64,000 bases of DNA from Buttiauxella brennerae ATCC 51605 (lineage in GTDB: Bacteria; Pseudomonadota; Gammaproteobacteria; Enterobacterales; Enterobacteriaceae), in contig NZ_LXER01000006.1 in the NCBI RefSeq assembly GCF_001654925.1, positions 372,001 to 436,000 on the forward strand, read 5' to 3'. A program made the position numbers and the translations under genes. Shown here piece after piece: positions 49,162 to 60,085 of the stretch (positions are counted from its first letter, which is position 1; every line of letters starts with the position of its first letter). The notes under the pieces were generated by a model. The model searched no databases. It was not told where the DNA came from and was given only the letters and a program-made list of their open reading frames with translations.

Positions 49162-50463
49162 GTGAATTCAGTTGTCGTCGCGCTGCAACAGTTACAACTT
49201 GCATTGAACGCAGAATTTGCGGATGCGCCAGGCTTACAGCAATTAGCATTTTCTGTCAGTCTGAGTGATGCCTCGGATGCTCTCGCATGGTTAACAACCC
49301 AACGGCTTTATCCACAATTTTACTGGCAGCAACGTAATGGCGACGACGAAATCGCAGCCCTTGGTGCGTTGCGTCAGTTTTACACCTTAAATGCAGCACG
49401 CGCATTTCTTGATGATTATGCCGGGCAGCCGGGTGTTCGTATTACGGGCGTGAATGCATTCTCACCTGACACCAGCTGTTTATTTCTCCCGCGTCTTGAA
49501 TGGCGACGCACCGGGGGAGGCGCTTCTCTCTATCTCAATCTGTATAGCGAAATTTCGCTACGGGATGACGCGCGTGCGGCACAGCAATTCCTCGAACAAC
49601 TCCTGCCAGCCAAACAACTTTTATTGCAGCGACTGAATTGTGTGGCTGAACAACATATTCCGACCCAACCTGAATGGCAGCAACTTATTGGCAGCGCCCT
49701 GACCGCCATTGAGCAGCATGAGATGGATAAAGTCGTGCTGGCCAGAGCCACCGATTTACAATTTACCGCGGCGGTTTCAGCGGCCGCGTTTATGGCGGCA
49801 AGTCGTCGCGTCAACCTGAATTGCTATCACTTCCTGATGGTGTTTGATGCCAGCCACGCATTCCTGGGTTCAAGCCCGGAACGCTTATGGCGGCGAATTG
49901 ATACCGCACTACGCACCGAGGCGTTAGCCGGAACGGTGGCGAACCACCCTGACGATCATCGTGCCTGGTCACTGGGGCAATGGTTGCTCAAAGATGATAA
50001 AAATCAGCGCGAAAATATGCTGGTGGTAGAGGATATATGCCAGCGGTTGCATAAAACGGTAGGCGCGATTGACGTACTACCGCCGCAAGTTGTACGCCTG
50101 CGAAAAGTACAACATTTGCGCCGCTGTATCTGGACCGATCTCGCCACCCCTGACGATGCCGCCTGCCTTGCGATGCTGCAACCAACGGCCGCCGTCGCGG
50201 GTCTACCGCGCGATGTTGCCCGTGATTTCATTGCCAGCAATGAGCCTTTTGAACGTGAGTGGTATGCGGGTTCAGCGGGTTATATGTCCCAGCGCCAGGC
50301 AGAATTCTGCGTGGCATTACGTTCAGCAAAAGTGACTAATAATACGGTGCGTTTATATGCGGGTGCCGGTATCGTCGCCGGTTCTGATGCGGCAGAAGAA
50401 TGGCAAGAAATAGAAAATAAAGCCGCTGGGTTGCGAACGTTGCTAACAAAAGCCACGTTCTAA
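49162..50463 (+). CDS. menF: Isochorismate synthase MenF
   Basis: Converts chorismate to isochorismate for menaquinone. 433 aa, with the chorismate-binding C-terminal domain: LDKVVLAR-type MDKVVLARATDL, LGSSPERLWRR, EALAGTVA, and AGAGIVAGS. The start is GTG with GAAGGTGAGG upstream. Unlike the following genes, it is separated from menD by 81 bp. Confidence 0.96.
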   Translation: MNSVVVALQQLQLALNAEFADAPGLQQLAFSVSLSDASDALAWLTTQRLYPQFYWQQRNGDDEIAALGALRQFYTLNAARAFLDDYAGQPGVRITGVNAFSPDTSCLFLPRLEWRRTGGGASLYLNLYSEISLRDDARAAQQFLEQLLPAKQLLLQRLNCVAEQHIPTQPEWQQLIGSALTAIEQHEMDKVVLARATDLQFTAAVSAAAFMAASRRVNLNCYHFLMVFDASHAFLGSSPERLWRRIDTALRTEALAGTVANHPDDHRAWSLGQWLLKDDKNQRENMLVVEDICQRLHKTVGAIDVLPPQVVRLRKVQHLRRCIWTDLATPDDAACLAMLQPTAAVAGLPRDVARDFIASNEPFEREWYAGSAGYMSQRQAEFCVALRSAKVTNNTVRLYAGAGIVAGSDAAEEWQEIENKAAGLRTLLTKATF

Positions 50464-50544
50464 CGTCACATTACCGACCCATATCAAAATAACCTTCTCA
50501 GCAATATTTATAATGAGTCAGCAAAATTGACTCAGGACTTAATC

Positions 50545-52215
50545 ATGTCGATAAGCTCATTTAACCGCCGTTGGGCTACGGTAATTCTTGAAGCGCTAAC
50601 CCGCCACGGTGTACGCCATGTGTGCATCGCTCCCGGTTCGCGTTCTACACCGCTTACCCTTGGGGCGGCCGAAAATAGGGCTTTCATTTGTCATACACAC
50701 TTTGACGAACGTGGTTTAGGGCACCTGGCGTTAGGGCTGGCAAAAGCCAGTCAGGCTCCGGTCGCGATTATTGTGACTTCCGGGACGGCGGTTGCAAACC
50801 TCTATCCGGCCATTATTGAAGCGGGTCTGACGGGTGAAAAATTGGTGGTATTGACCGCCGATCGTCCACCAGAGCTTATTGATTGCGGCGCGAATCAGGC
50901 CATTCGCCAGCCTGGGATTTTCAGCACTCATCCGACTCAGGCGATCAATTTGCCGCGTCCGACGCAGGATATTCCTGCCCGCTGGTTGGTTTCGACGATT
51001 GATAATGCACTTGGCCAACAGATGCATGGTGCGGTTCACATCAATTGCCCGTTCGCCGAGCCGTTATATGGCGAACCGGATGAAACCGGCATGAGCTGGC
51101 AACAGGCGCTCGGCGACTGGTGGCATAGCGATAAACCCTGGCTGCGTACGGGTTCAGCGAACGAAGCGGTTAAACAGCGGGACTGGTTTTTCTGGCGGCA
51201 AAAGCGTGGTGTGGTCGTTGCCGGGCGTTTGAATGCTGAAGAAGGTAAACAGGTTGCCGCCTGGGCGAAAATGCTGGGCTGGCCGCTGATTGGCGATGTG
51301 TTATCGCAAACCGGACAACCGCTGCCTTGTGCTGACTTATGGCTGGGCAATAGCCGGGCGGTCGACGAGCTTGCCGAAGCACAAATTATTATCCAGTTTG
51401 GCAGCAGCCTGACAGGAAAACGCGTTCTGCAATGGCAGGCGACATGCGAGCCGGAAGAGTACTGGCTGGTGGATAACCTGCCCGGCAGACTGGACCCCGC
51501 CAATCATCGTGGCCGTCGTTTGTCCTGCGATATCTCGCAGTGGCTGGAGCTGCATCCGGCGGAAAAACGCATTGCCTGGGATGAGAAATTAACCACACTG
51601 GCGAAAATTGCACAGCAGGCGGTGAAAAAGGGCACGACCGAATTTGGCGAAGCGCAAGTGGCTGCCCGTTTACCGGAATTGTTACCTGATGCCGGGCAGC
51701 TGTTTGTTGGCAACAGCCTGATCGTTCGCCTGGTGGATTCTTTCGCGCAGTTGCCTGCGGGTTACCCGGTGTTTAGCAACCGAGGGGCCAGCGGTATCGA
51801 CGGTTTGCTTTCTACCGCGGCTGGCGTACAACGCGCCACCGCCCGTCCGACGCTGGCGATTGTGGGTGATCTTTCTGCACTTTATGACATCAACTCTCTT
51901 GCCCTGTTACGCCAGGTTTCTGCGCCGTTTGTTTTGCTGATCGTGAATAACAATGGCGGGCAAATTTTCTCGCTGTTGCCAACCCCTGCAACCGAACGCG
52001 AGCGTTTCTACACCATGCCGCAAAACGTTAATTTTTCCCATGCGGCGGCGATGTTTGGCCTCGAGTACGGCAACCCGACTTGCTGGGACGAGCTGTATAA
52101 CGCGGTCAGCAAAGCCTGGCGACAACCACATGCGACGATCATCGAACTGAATGTGCCTGAAACTGATGGTGCGCAAACCCTGCAACACTTGCTGGCGCAG
52201 GTTAGCCTGGCATGA
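50545..52215 (+). CDS. menD: SEPHCHC synthase MenD
   Basis: Thiamine-diphosphate enzyme joining isochorismate and 2-oxoglutarate. 556 aa, E. coli length. N-terminal [13 protein letters not shown], and the ThDP/metal motif [15 protein letters not shown] through NNNGGQIFS. The start at 50545 ([15 protein letters not shown]) is backed by CAGGA and homology. The TGA overlaps the menH ATG (ATGA). Confidence 0.97.
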   Translation: MSISSFNRRWATVILEALTRHGVRHVCIAPGSRSTPLTLGAAENRAFICHTHFDERGLGHLALGLAKASQAPVAIIVTSGTAVANLYPAIIEAGLTGEKLVVLTADRPPELIDCGANQAIRQPGIFSTHPTQAINLPRPTQDIPARWLVSTIDNALGQQMHGAVHINCPFAEPLYGEPDETGMSWQQALGDWWHSDKPWLRTGSANEAVKQRDWFFWRQKRGVVVAGRLNAEEGKQVAAWAKMLGWPLIGDVLSQTGQPLPCADLWLGNSRAVDELAEAQIIIQFGSSLTGKRVLQWQATCEPEEYWLVDNLPGRLDPANHRGRRLSCDISQWLELHPAEKRIAWDEKLTTLAKIAQQAVKKGTTEFGEAQVAARLPELLPDAGQLFVGNSLIVRLVDSFAQLPAGYPVFSNRGASGIDGLLSTAAGVQRATARPTLAIVGDLSALYDINSLALLRQVSAPFVLLIVNNNGGQIFSLLPTPATERERFYTMPQNVNFSHAAAMFGLEYGNPTCWDELYNAVSKAWRQPHATIIELNVPETDGAQTLQHLLAQVSLA

Positions 52216-52994
52216 TTCTGCATGCGGTTTATCGTGAAGGGCGCGATGCAAACTTGCCGTGTCTGGTCTGGCTGCACGGTTTTTTAGGCAGCCAGCAGGA
52301 GTGGGAAGACGTCAGCGGGCACTTTAACGACTGGCCGCAACTGCGCATCGATTTGCCCGGGCACGGCAAATCAGCCGATATAACGGCAGATAGCTTTGCA
52401 CAAGTTGATAAACTGCTACGCGCCACACTGCTTAGTTACAACATCCTTAATTACTGGTTGATTGGCTATTCACTTGGCGGGCGTGTGGGGATGTACCATG
52501 CTTGTCAGGGGGATAATACCGGTTTATGCGGACTGGTGGTTGAGGGGAGTCATCCTGGTCTTGTTGATGAAAACTCCCGCCGTGAAAGGCAAGTCAACGA
52601 CCACCGTTGGGCGCAGCGTCTGCTGAATGAACCATTAAAAAATGTGCTCAACGACTGGTATCAACAGGCCGTTTTTCAGACGTTAAACAATCAGCAACGT
52701 GATGCGTTAGTCGCTGTTCGTTGTGAGAATAATGCGGTAAGCCTTGCCGCCATGCTCATGGCGACATCATTGGGCAACCAGCCGGATTTACGGACAGTGC
52801 TGAAACAATTGCCGCTGCCGTTTTACTATTTTTGTGGTGAGCGGGATGAGAAATTCCGGGCCATAGCGCAAAGCTTAGGCTTATCACCGCACCTTATTAC
52901 TGGCGCAGGCCACAACGCGCACCGGGAAAATCCTGGTGAATTTAGCACCTGTCTGTCCCCTTTATTGCGAAAACTTATCGAGGAAACACCATGA
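52212..52994 (+). CDS. menH: SHCHC synthase MenH
   Basis: Alpha/beta-hydrolase-fold enzyme that removes pyruvate to give SHCHC. 260 aa; [10 protein letters not shown] oxyanion loop, serine in [10 protein letters not shown], histidine in [10 protein letters not shown]. Overlaps menD and menB by 4 bases each. Confidence 0.96.
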   Translation: MILHAVYREGRDANLPCLVWLHGFLGSQQEWEDVSGHFNDWPQLRIDLPGHGKSADITADSFAQVDKLLRATLLSYNILNYWLIGYSLGGRVGMYHACQGDNTGLCGLVVEGSHPGLVDENSRRERQVNDHRWAQRLLNEPLKNVLNDWYQQAVFQTLNNQQRDALVAVRCENNAVSLAAMLMATSLGNQPDLRTVLKQLPLPFYYFCGERDEKFRAIAQSLGLSPHLITGAGHNAHRENPGEFSTCLSPLLRKLIEETP

Positions 52995-53848
52995 TTTATC
53001 CAGATGAAGAAATGCTTTACGCGCCGGTTGAATGGCAGGATTGCTCGGAAGGTTACACCGATATCCGTTATCACAAATCGGCTGACGGTATCGCTAAAAT
53101 CACCATCAACCGTCCGGAAGTGCGTAACGCATTCCGCCCGTTGACGGTGAAAGAGATGATTAACGCGCTGGCTGACGCCCGTTATGACGACAATATCGGC
53201 ACTGTCATTCTGACTGGCGAAGGCGATAAAGCCTTCTGCGCAGGCGGTGACCAGAAAGTGCGTGGCGACTACGGCGGCTACCAGGATGCAAGCGGCACCC
53301 ATCACCTGAATGTGCTGGATTTCCAGCGTCAGATTCGTACCTGTCCAAAGCCTGTGGTGGCAATGGTGGCGGGTTTCTCCATCGGCGGCGGCCACGTGCT
53401 GCATATGATGTGTGACCTGACTATCGCTGCTGAAAACGCCGTCTTCGGTCAGACTGGCCCTAAAGTGGGTTCGTTCGACGGTGGCTGGGGTGCTTCTTAT
53501 ATGGCGCGTATTGTCGGCCAGAAAAAAGCGCGTGAAATTTGGTTCCTGTGCCGCCAGTACGATGCGAAAGAAGCGTTGGATATGGGTCTGGTGAATACCG
53601 TTGTGCCAAATGCCGATCTTGAAAAAGAGACCGTGCGCTGGTGCCGCGAAATGCTGCAAAACAGCCCGATGGCACTGCGCTGCCTGAAAGCCGCGCTGAA
53701 TGCCGATTGCGACGGCCAGGCCGGTTTGCAGGAACTGGCGGGTAACGCCACGATGCTGTTCTACATGACCGAAGAGGGTCAGGAAGGCCGCAACGCGTTC
53801 AACCAAAAACGCCAGCCTGACTTCAGCAAATTTAAACGGAACCCGTAA
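52991..53848 (+). CDS. menB: 1,4-dihydroxy-2-naphthoyl-CoA synthase MenB
   Basis: Crotonase-fold enzyme closing the naphthoate ring. 285 aa as in E. coli. Contains [33 protein letters not shown] (oxyanion region) and [18 protein letters not shown]. The stop overlaps the menC ATG by one base. Confidence 0.97.
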   Translation: MIYPDEEMLYAPVEWQDCSEGYTDIRYHKSADGIAKITINRPEVRNAFRPLTVKEMINALADARYDDNIGTVILTGEGDKAFCAGGDQKVRGDYGGYQDASGTHHLNVLDFQRQIRTCPKPVVAMVAGFSIGGGHVLHMMCDLTIAAENAVFGQTGPKVGSFDGGWGASYMARIVGQKKAREIWFLCRQYDAKEALDMGLVNTVVPNADLEKETVRWCREMLQNSPMALRCLKAALNADCDGQAGLQELAGNATMLFYMTEEGQEGRNAFNQKRQPDFSKFKRNP

Positions 53849-54813
53849 TGCGCAGCGTCGAACTGTGGCGCTTTCAGGTGCCGATGGATGCGGGAGTGGT
53901 GCTGCGCGAGCGGCGCCTGAAAACACGTGATGGGCTGCTGGTTCGTCTGACTGACGGTGGAAAACAGGGCTTGGGTGAGATCTCTCCGTTGCCCGGTTTT
54001 AGCACAGAAACCGTCGATGATGCTTTGAGCGTTGCACAAACCTGGCTGCAAGCCTGGCAAACGGGTGCGCAAACTGAATTGCCTGAAATGCCATCCGTGG
54101 CATTTGGCCTGAGTTGTGCGCTGGCTGAAATCAGTGGCGAATTACCGCAGGCTGCGGATTACCGTGCAGCCCCGTTGTGTACTGGCGACCCTGATGAACT
54201 GTTTGCCATGCTAGAGGCTATTCCCGGCGAGAAAATCGCCAAGGTGAAAGTGGGTTTGTATGAAGCGGTGCGCGACGGCATGGTGGTCAACCTTCTGCTG
54301 GAAGCGATGCCCGATTTGCGTCTGCGCCTTGATGCCAACCGTGCATGGACACCGCTCAAAGCACAGCAGTTCGCCAAATACGTTAACCCGGACTTTCGCC
54401 CGCGCATCGCGTTTATCGAAGAACCGTGCAAAACCCGTGAGCAATCTCGTGAGTTTGCCGGTGAAACCGGTATCGCCATCGCATGGGATGAAAGTCTGCG
54501 CGAGCCAGATTTTGAGTTCGCTGCCGAACCGGGTTTGAGTGCGGTGGTGATTAAACCAACGCTCACCGGTAGCCTGGCAAAAGTTCGCCTGCAGGTGGAA
54601 CAAGCTCATGCTCTGGGTTTGACGGCGGTGATCAGCTCATCCATTGAGTCCAGCCTGGGTTTGACACAGCTTGCGCGTATTGCGGCATGGCTGACGCCGC
54701 AAACGCTGCCGGGCCTTGATACGCTATCGTTGATGCAGGCTCAACTGGTGCGCGAATGGCCAGGCAGTCCGTTACCGTGCTGGTCACTGGAATCCCTTGA
54801 GCAAGTGCTATGA
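53848..54813 (+). CDS. menC: o-succinylbenzoate synthase MenC
   Basis: Enolase-superfamily dehydratase. 321 aa. Catalytic lysine pair in KVKVGLY, metal ligands in [15 protein letters not shown] and AIAWDESL, and general base lysine in VVIKPTLTG. Overlaps menE by 4 bases. Confidence 0.97.
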   Translation: MRSVELWRFQVPMDAGVVLRERRLKTRDGLLVRLTDGGKQGLGEISPLPGFSTETVDDALSVAQTWLQAWQTGAQTELPEMPSVAFGLSCALAEISGELPQAADYRAAPLCTGDPDELFAMLEAIPGEKIAKVKVGLYEAVRDGMVVNLLLEAMPDLRLRLDANRAWTPLKAQQFAKYVNPDFRPRIAFIEEPCKTREQSREFAGETGIAIAWDESLREPDFEFAAEPGLSAVVIKPTLTGSLAKVRLQVEQAHALGLTAVISSSIESSLGLTQLARIAAWLTPQTLPGLDTLSLMQAQLVREWPGSPLPCWSLESLEQVL

Positions 54814-56171
54814 GTTTTCAAGATTTCCCCTGGCAGCACTGGGCACAGATTCGTAGTGCCGAACCCGCATTAACACTGGGTGACGAGAGCCTTACGTGGC
54901 GCGAACTATGCCAGCGTATTGATGCGCTGGCAGGTGGTTTCCATCACCAGGGCGTGTGGGAAGGGCAAGGCGTGGTGCTGCGTTCGAAAAACTGCCCCGA
55001 AATGGTGTTAGCGTATCTCGCATTATTACAGTGCGGGGCGCGTATTTTACCGCTCAACCCGCAGTTGCCGGGCGCTTTGCTGGAACAGCTTTTGCCCGAT
55101 TTGACCATCAGCCATGCGCTAACATTTGGTGATCCGCTTACCGTTACTGGCATCAATTCGTTGGCGATGACGGAAGGCTCTGGCTTTCAGGTTGACTGGC
55201 AACCGTCGCGATTAACGTCGATGACGCTGACCTCTGGCTCCACCGGTTTACCCAAAGCAGCCGTTCATACCGGTGATGCCCATCTTGCCAGTGCCGCAGG
55301 TGTGCTGGCGGTAATGAGCTACGGTGCGAGCGACAGCTGGCTGTTATCACTGCCTTTGTTCCATGTCTCCGGCCAGGGCATTTTGTGGCGCTGGTTACTG
55401 GCAGGTGGTTGCATGGTGGTGCGCGATTTACACCCGTTAAGCCATGCACTGCAAGGCTGTACGCATGCGTCACTGGTGCCGACTCAGCTCTGGCGTTTGC
55501 TGGAACAAGAACAACCGTTAACGCTGCATGAAGTGTTGCTGGGCGGTGCGGCGATACCCGTTGAACTAACACAGGCGGCGCAGGAGAAAGGCATCAATTG
55601 CTGGTGTGGTTACGGGTTAACGGAGCTGGCTTCGACGGTGTGTGCGAAACGTGCCGACGGCCTGCCGGATGTAGGTGAAGCGCTCCCCGGTCGCGAAGTA
55701 AAAGTGGTCGATGAAGAAGTCTGGATCCGTGCAAGCAGCCTGGCGGCGGGTTACTGGAAAACCGGGAAAGTCGAGCCGCTGGTTAATTCTCAGGGCTGGT
55801 TTGCCACTCGCGATCGTGGTGTTCTTACGGGCAAGCGCCTGACGATTCTTGGCCGCCTTGATAACCTGTTTTTCAGCGGCGGGGAAGGGATCCAACCCGA
55901 AGAAGTTGAGCGTGTAATTGTGACTCACCCTGCGGTTAAGCAGGCGTTTGTCGTGCCCGTTGATGATGCTGAATTTGGTCAGCGCCCGGTTGCAGTCGTG
56001 GAAGCCGATGAGAGTTTAGATCTCTCACTGCTCGCCGAATGGCTACAGGGCAAAGTGGCGCGTTTCCAGCAGCCGGTTCGTTGGTTGCGTTTGCCTGATG
56101 AACTCAGGCAGGGCGGGATTAAGATTTCGCGGGTGCAGTTAAAGTTATGGATAGAGCGGGTGGCTAATTAA
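54810..56171 (+). CDS. menE: o-succinylbenzoate-CoA ligase MenE
   Basis: Adenylate-forming ligase that activates o-succinylbenzoate with CoA. 453 aa. Phosphate loop [26 protein letters not shown], and [18 protein letters not shown] with the hinge. Last gene of the men run; its stop lies within the loop of a strong terminator. In E. coli pmrD and the arn genes follow; here the tct genes do. Confidence 0.97.
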   Translation: MSFQDFPWQHWAQIRSAEPALTLGDESLTWRELCQRIDALAGGFHHQGVWEGQGVVLRSKNCPEMVLAYLALLQCGARILPLNPQLPGALLEQLLPDLTISHALTFGDPLTVTGINSLAMTEGSGFQVDWQPSRLTSMTLTSGSTGLPKAAVHTGDAHLASAAGVLAVMSYGASDSWLLSLPLFHVSGQGILWRWLLAGGCMVVRDLHPLSHALQGCTHASLVPTQLWRLLEQEQPLTLHEVLLGGAAIPVELTQAAQEKGINCWCGYGLTELASTVCAKRADGLPDVGEALPGREVKVVDEEVWIRASSLAAGYWKTGKVEPLVNSQGWFATRDRGVLTGKRLTILGRLDNLFFSGGEGIQPEEVERVIVTHPAVKQAFVVPVDDAEFGQRPVAVVEADESLDLSLLAEWLQGKVARFQQPVRWLRLPDELRQGGIKISRVQLKLWIERVAN

Positions 56172-56187
56172 AGCCACCCGCTTTTTA
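56155..56187 (+). terminator. Terminator after menE
   Basis: 11-bp stem (arms 56155-56165 and 56172-56182) with a 6-nt loop and a T5 tail, overlapping the menE stop codon. Confidence 0.88.
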
Positions 56188-56194
56188 CCGCATA

Positions 56195-57706
56195 TTAACC
56201 CAGGTCCACTGCGGGCTTCCGCTGGCGACGAATCAAACGCAGAACCGGCGGCACAACGATGACCACAATCGCCATAATCAACAGCCCTTTTGCCACACCA
56301 CTTTCCCACAGAATGCTCAGGCCGCCATTGCTGATAGACAGTGCCCGGCGCAGGTTTTGCTCGAGCATTTCACCCAGCACGAAGCCCAAAATTAATGGTG
56401 ACATCGGGAAGTGCATTTTACGCAGGATGTAACCCAGCACACCCAACCCAACCATCAACAACAAGTCAAACGTCGTGCTGTGTACGGCATACACGCCAAC
56501 CGCAGAAACGGCGGCAATAGTGGGCACCAGGAACCACAACGGAATACTCAGCATTTTGGTAAAGAAGCCGATTAACGGGATGTTCATAATAAGCAGCATC
56601 ACGTTGGCAATCAGCAGCGAAGCAATCAGCCCCCAGACGATATCCGGCTGCTCGGTAAACATCGCAGGCCCCGGCGTAATGTTATACAGCGTCAGCGCGC
56701 CCATCATCACTGCGGTGGTGCCCGACCCCGGCACACCAAGCGTTAACATCGGAATAAACGAGCCGCAGGCAGAAGCGTTGTTTGCCGCTTCCGGTGCGGC
56801 GACGCCGCGAATATCACCTTTACCAAACGTGTCGCTATTGCCGCTGATCTTCTTCTCGGTCATATAGGCAATCGCGCTGGCGATGGTGGCCCCCGCACCC
56901 GGCAAAATCCCGACAAAGAAACCGATCACCGAGGAGCGTAACGTGGCCCCGGTACAGTGTGCGGCCTCTTTCATGCTGAACATCATGCGCCCGGTTTTGC
57001 GCACCAGCACTTGCCCGCTGCTGGTGCTTTCCAGCATCAGCAAAATCTCTGAAACCGAGAACAAACCAATCACGACCACGATAAATTGCACACCGTCGGA
57101 GAGATGAACGCTATCAAAAGTGAAGCGATAAACCCCGGTGTTGGCATCTACTCCGACGGTGGCAAGACCCAGGCCAATCAACGCTGCAAGGAAAGATTTC
57201 AGCGGATTTTGCGCCATCATGCTGCCGAGGCAGGCGATGGCAAAAACCATTAAGGCGAAGTATTCGGCTGGCCCAAACGCCAGTGACCACTGCGCCAGTG
57301 CAGGGGCAAAAAGAATAATTCCGATGATTGCCAGCAGTGAGCCGATAAACGAGCTGACGGCGGAAATCGACAATGCCACACCACCACGACCCTGCTTCGC
57401 CATGGGATAGCCGTCGAGCGCAGTCATAATCGCGGCGGCATCTCCCGGTACGTTGAGCAGTATCGACGAGATACGCCCCCCGTATTCACAGCCGATATAA
57501 ACCGTTGCCAGCAGGATAAGCGCCGATTCTGGCGGCAGTTTCAGAGCAAAGGCTAATGGCAATAATATTGCTACACCGTTAATCGGGCCGAGGCCCGGCA
57601 GCAGCCCAACAATGGTGCCAACAAAGCAGCCAATCAGGGCAATCATCAGGTTTTCCGGCGTCAGCGCAACGGCAAAACCTTGTGATAAATAGAACCAGGT
57701 ATCCAT
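56195..57706 (-). CDS. tctA: Tricarboxylate transporter large membrane subunit TctA
   Basis: 503-residue, about 11-12 helix subunit of the citrate/tricarboxylate TTT transporter, nearly the same as Salmonella TctA. Conserved GLLPGLGPINGVAILLPLAF and GILPGAGATIASAIAY are the two repeat motifs of the family. The start at 57706 (MDTWFYLSQGFAVAL) has CGGAG 5 nt upstream; the longer frame runs back into an ERIC. Third gene of tctCBA. Confidence 0.97.
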   Translation of the reverse strand: MDTWFYLSQGFAVALTPENLMIALIGCFVGTIVGLLPGLGPINGVAILLPLAFALKLPPESALILLATVYIGCEYGGRISSILLNVPGDAAAIMTALDGYPMAKQGRGGVALSISAVSSFIGSLLAIIGIILFAPALAQWSLAFGPAEYFALMVFAIACLGSMMAQNPLKSFLAALIGLGLATVGVDANTGVYRFTFDSVHLSDGVQFIVVVIGLFSVSEILLMLESTSSGQVLVRKTGRMMFSMKEAAHCTGATLRSSVIGFFVGILPGAGATIASAIAYMTEKKISGNSDTFGKGDIRGVAAPEAANNASACGSFIPMLTLGVPGSGTTAVMMGALTLYNITPGPAMFTEQPDIVWGLIASLLIANVMLLIMNIPLIGFFTKMLSIPLWFLVPTIAAVSAVGVYAVHSTTFDLLLMVGLGVLGYILRKMHFPMSPLILGFVLGEMLEQNLRRALSISNGGLSILWESGVAKGLLIMAIVVIVVPPVLRLIRRQRKPAVDLG

Positions 57707-57719
57707 AAGTACTCCGTTC

Positions 57720-57842
57720 GCCCCGTAATCTTTCAAATTGCAGATGCGTTGGCTGCACTCACGCACCCCAGTCACTTACTTTAGTAAGCTCCTGGGGATA
57801 CCTGAGTTTGCCGCCTTCCTGCACCTCGAAATCTAAAGGGGC
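57720..57842. repeat. ERIC repeat between tctB and tctA
   Basis: 123-bp palindrome (ends GCCCC/GGGGC) and the best consensus ERIC here: CACCCCAGTCACTTACTTTA, GTAAGCTCCTGGGGAT and TTGCCGCCTTCCTGCACCTC. It fills the tctB-tctA gap and stops 13 bp before the tctA start, beside its ribosome site. Confidence 0.93.
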
Positions 57843-57853
57843 TAGATCGTAGG

Positions 57854-58285
57854 TCAGTTCAGCCAGACACCGAGTGGCAGCGTCACATCCAGCAGGCGGT
57901 CAAAGGAGTAGAACAACACTCCGCCCATGACCACGCCGGAAATTAATGCCGCCGGAATGGTCGCACCAAACAACAAACCGACACAGGCGGTGAGGAGCGT
58001 GGTTGCCAGCGGGAAGCCAAGCCATTCAAATGCCCATGCGTAGAGCGCCAGCGCGATAACCATAATCAGCAACCGTTGCAGCGTCTGGCGATGCGGCCAC
58101 TCCACTACGTCTGGGTGGCGCAGAAGCAGCAACACTGAGCACACCAACATCAGACCAATAATGGCGACAGGAAACGGGCGCGGCCCTACGGGTTCATAGC
58201 TATATTCGCTCTGGATTTGCCAGCCGATAAACAGGCCGGCAATACACAACGCAATCCAGATACCGGCAAAAATACGATCACTCAT
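57854..58285 (-). CDS. tctB: Tricarboxylate transporter small membrane subunit TctB
   Basis: 143-residue four-helix membrane protein, DUF1468 type, close to Salmonella TctB (YEPVGPRPFPVAIIGLM). Of two adjacent ATGs I use 58285, since GGAGG is 5 nt from it and only 2 nt from the first. Starts 12 bp after tctC. Confidence 0.95.
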   Translation of the reverse strand: MSDRIFAGIWIALCIAGLFIGWQIQSEYSYEPVGPRPFPVAIIGLMLVCSVLLLLRHPDVVEWPHRQTLQRLLIMVIALALYAWAFEWLGFPLATTLLTACVGLLFGATIPAALISGVVMGGVLFYSFDRLLDVTLPLGVWLN

Positions 58286-58297
58286 CATCGCCTCCGA

Positions 58298-59278
58298 TTA
58301 CTTCGCAAGACCGAATGCTTTGGCCTGTTCACGATAGCCTGTGACCTGTTTCTTCACGTATTCATCAAGCTCTTTACCTGACATGTTGAACTCAAACAGG
58401 CCGCGCAAGTCACGTTGCTTTTTGAAATTTTCGGTTTGCTGGAGTTTGGTAAAGGTATCCACCCACCACTGGTATTCCGCATCACTCACTTTCGGGCCAA
58501 CGTAGAAGCCACGAATAATCGGCCATACCAGGTCAAAACCTTGTTCTTTAGCCGTTGGGATTTGCGCCAGTTCACCCGGCAGGCGATCATTGGCAAACAC
58601 CGCCAGCACGCGCAGCTTGTCACCTTTGAGATACGGCACCATTTCGCTCAGATCGCCAGACACCGCCTGCACGTGGTTGCCCATCAGCGCGGTCACCGGT
58701 TCACCACCGCCTTCGAAGGCGACATAACGCATTTTGTGTGGGTCAACATTGGCTTTTTTCGCCAGCAACGCCGTCTTCATCCAGTCCTGGCTGCCGATAG
58801 AAGCACCCGCACCAATCACCACGCTATTAGGGTCTTTTTCCATCGCGGCGAGCAGGGATTTCAAATCTTTCCATGGTGAATCAGCACGCACGGCAATCAT
58901 GCCGTAGTCGGTGCCCACACTTGCCAGCCAGCGCACGTCATCCACGCCATAGCGGCCAAATTTACCCTGCGACAGGTTTAGCAGTGAGCCGCCGGAAAAG
59001 GCAACAACAGTGCCTGCTTCCGCAGGGCGCTGCGCAACGATAGCGTTATAGGCAACGGCGCCAACGCCACCGGGCATGTAGGTCACACGCATCGGTTTTT
59101 CCAGCACGCCGGTTTCTTGCAGGCTGACCTGAATCAGTTTGCAGGTCAGGTCAAAACCGCCGCCAGGTTTCGCCGGGGCGATACATTCAGTACGGGAAGG
59201 GACTTCTGCTGCCAGTGAACTAAAAGCGGTCAATAAAAGGGCCGAAGCGGTAAGGGCAGAGAGCAGGGTACGTTTCAT
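58298..59278 (-). CDS. tctC: Tricarboxylate-binding protein TctC
   Basis: Periplasmic receptor (326 aa) for citrate, isocitrate or tricarballylate in Salmonella. Signal peptide ends near SSLA-AEVP; the mature part has CIAPAKPGGGFDLTCKL and YMPGGVGAVAYNAI, the Bug/TctC binding signature. The start at 59278 has GAGG about 7 nt upstream; two earlier in-frame starts are less good. First gene of tctCBA. Confidence 0.96.
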   Translation of the reverse strand: MKRTLLSALTASALLLTAFSSLAAEVPSRTECIAPAKPGGGFDLTCKLIQVSLQETGVLEKPMRVTYMPGGVGAVAYNAIVAQRPAEAGTVVAFSGGSLLNLSQGKFGRYGVDDVRWLASVGTDYGMIAVRADSPWKDLKSLLAAMEKDPNSVVIGAGASIGSQDWMKTALLAKKANVDPHKMRYVAFEGGGEPVTALMGNHVQAVSGDLSEMVPYLKGDKLRVLAVFANDRLPGELAQIPTAKEQGFDLVWPIIRGFYVGPKVSDAEYQWWVDTFTKLQQTENFKKQRDLRGLFEFNMSGKELDEYVKKQVTGYREQAKAFGLAK

Positions 59279-59363
59279 TTTCATCCTCACGTTAAACCGG
59301 TAGATGTTTCTCATTATGTGAGCCGCCTTGCAGTAGCTCGGTTGCGTGATTGTTAAGTCATTA

Positions 59364-59384
59364 ACCTTTCATTTACCTTTCATT
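59364..59384. promoter_or_regulatory. Direct repeats between tctC and tctD
   Basis: ACCTTTCATT occurs twice (59364-59373 and 59375-59384) with an 11-bp period. OmpR-type regulators such as TctD usually bind tandem repeats spaced by about one helical turn, so this is a candidate TctD site serving the divergent tctCBA and tctDE promoters. Confidence 0.45.
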
Positions 59385-59410
59385 CGTGCCGAAATTTTAC
59401 AGGATGTGAT

Positions 59411-60085
59411 ATGCGTCTCTTACTGGCTGAAGATAACCGTGAGCTGGCTCACTGGCTGGAGAAAGCCCTGATACAAGCGGGCTTTGCGGTGGATTGCGTG
59501 TTTGACGGGCAGGCAGCCGACCATCTATTACAAAACGAACGTTATGCGGTCGTGGTGATGGATATTGGCATGCCGAGAATGGATGGTCTTGAAGTGTTGC
59601 AGCGCTTACGCAAGCGCGGACAAACAGTTCCCGTTCTGTTGCTAACGGCGCGCAGCACGGTAAATGACCGGGTGAAAGGGCTGAATACCGGGGCAGATGA
59701 TTATTTGCCAAAGCCTTTTGAACTGGAAGAACTGGATGCCCGGTTACGGGCGCTGGTACGGCGCAGTGAAGGGCAAATTCATGAGCAGCAACAGCTCGGG
59801 CAACTCGCTTTTCACGATGACGGTTATTTCTTACTGGAAAATAAACCGCTGGCGTTAACGCCCCGCGAGCACGCAATCCTGACGGTGCTGATGTATCGCC
59901 GCACACGCCCGGTGCCCAAGCAGCAACTTTTTGAACAAGTCTTTAGTCTTAGCGACGATGCCAGCCCGGAAAGTATTGAACTCTATATTCATCGGCTACG
60001 CAAAAAACTGGCCACCAGCAATGTGCAGATCACGACACTACGTGGGTTGGGGTATGTGCTGGAGTGCTGCGATGCGCACCTTTAA
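59411..60085 (+). CDS. tctD: Response regulator TctD
   Basis: OmpR-family regulator of the tct transporter, 224 aa. Receiver with AEDNRELA, phospho-aspartate in VVVMDIGMPRMDG and lysine in LPKPFELEE; winged helix with SIELYIHRLRKKL. Overlaps tctE by 14 bp. Confidence 0.96.
   Translation: MRLLLAEDNRELAHWLEKALIQAGFAVDCVFDGQAADHLLQNERYAVVVMDIGMPRMDGLEVLQRLRKRGQTVPVLLLTARSTVNDRVKGLNTGADDYLPKPFELEELDARLRALVRRSEGQIHEQQQLGQLAFHDDGYFLLENKPLALTPREHAILTVLMYRRTRPVPKQQLFEQVFSLSDDASPESIELYIHRLRKKLATSNVQITTLRGLGYVLECCDAHL

Noticed and set aside
52826-53926. 366-residue antisense frame over menB
   Set aside because: Antisense shadow of menB and neighbours; no family features.
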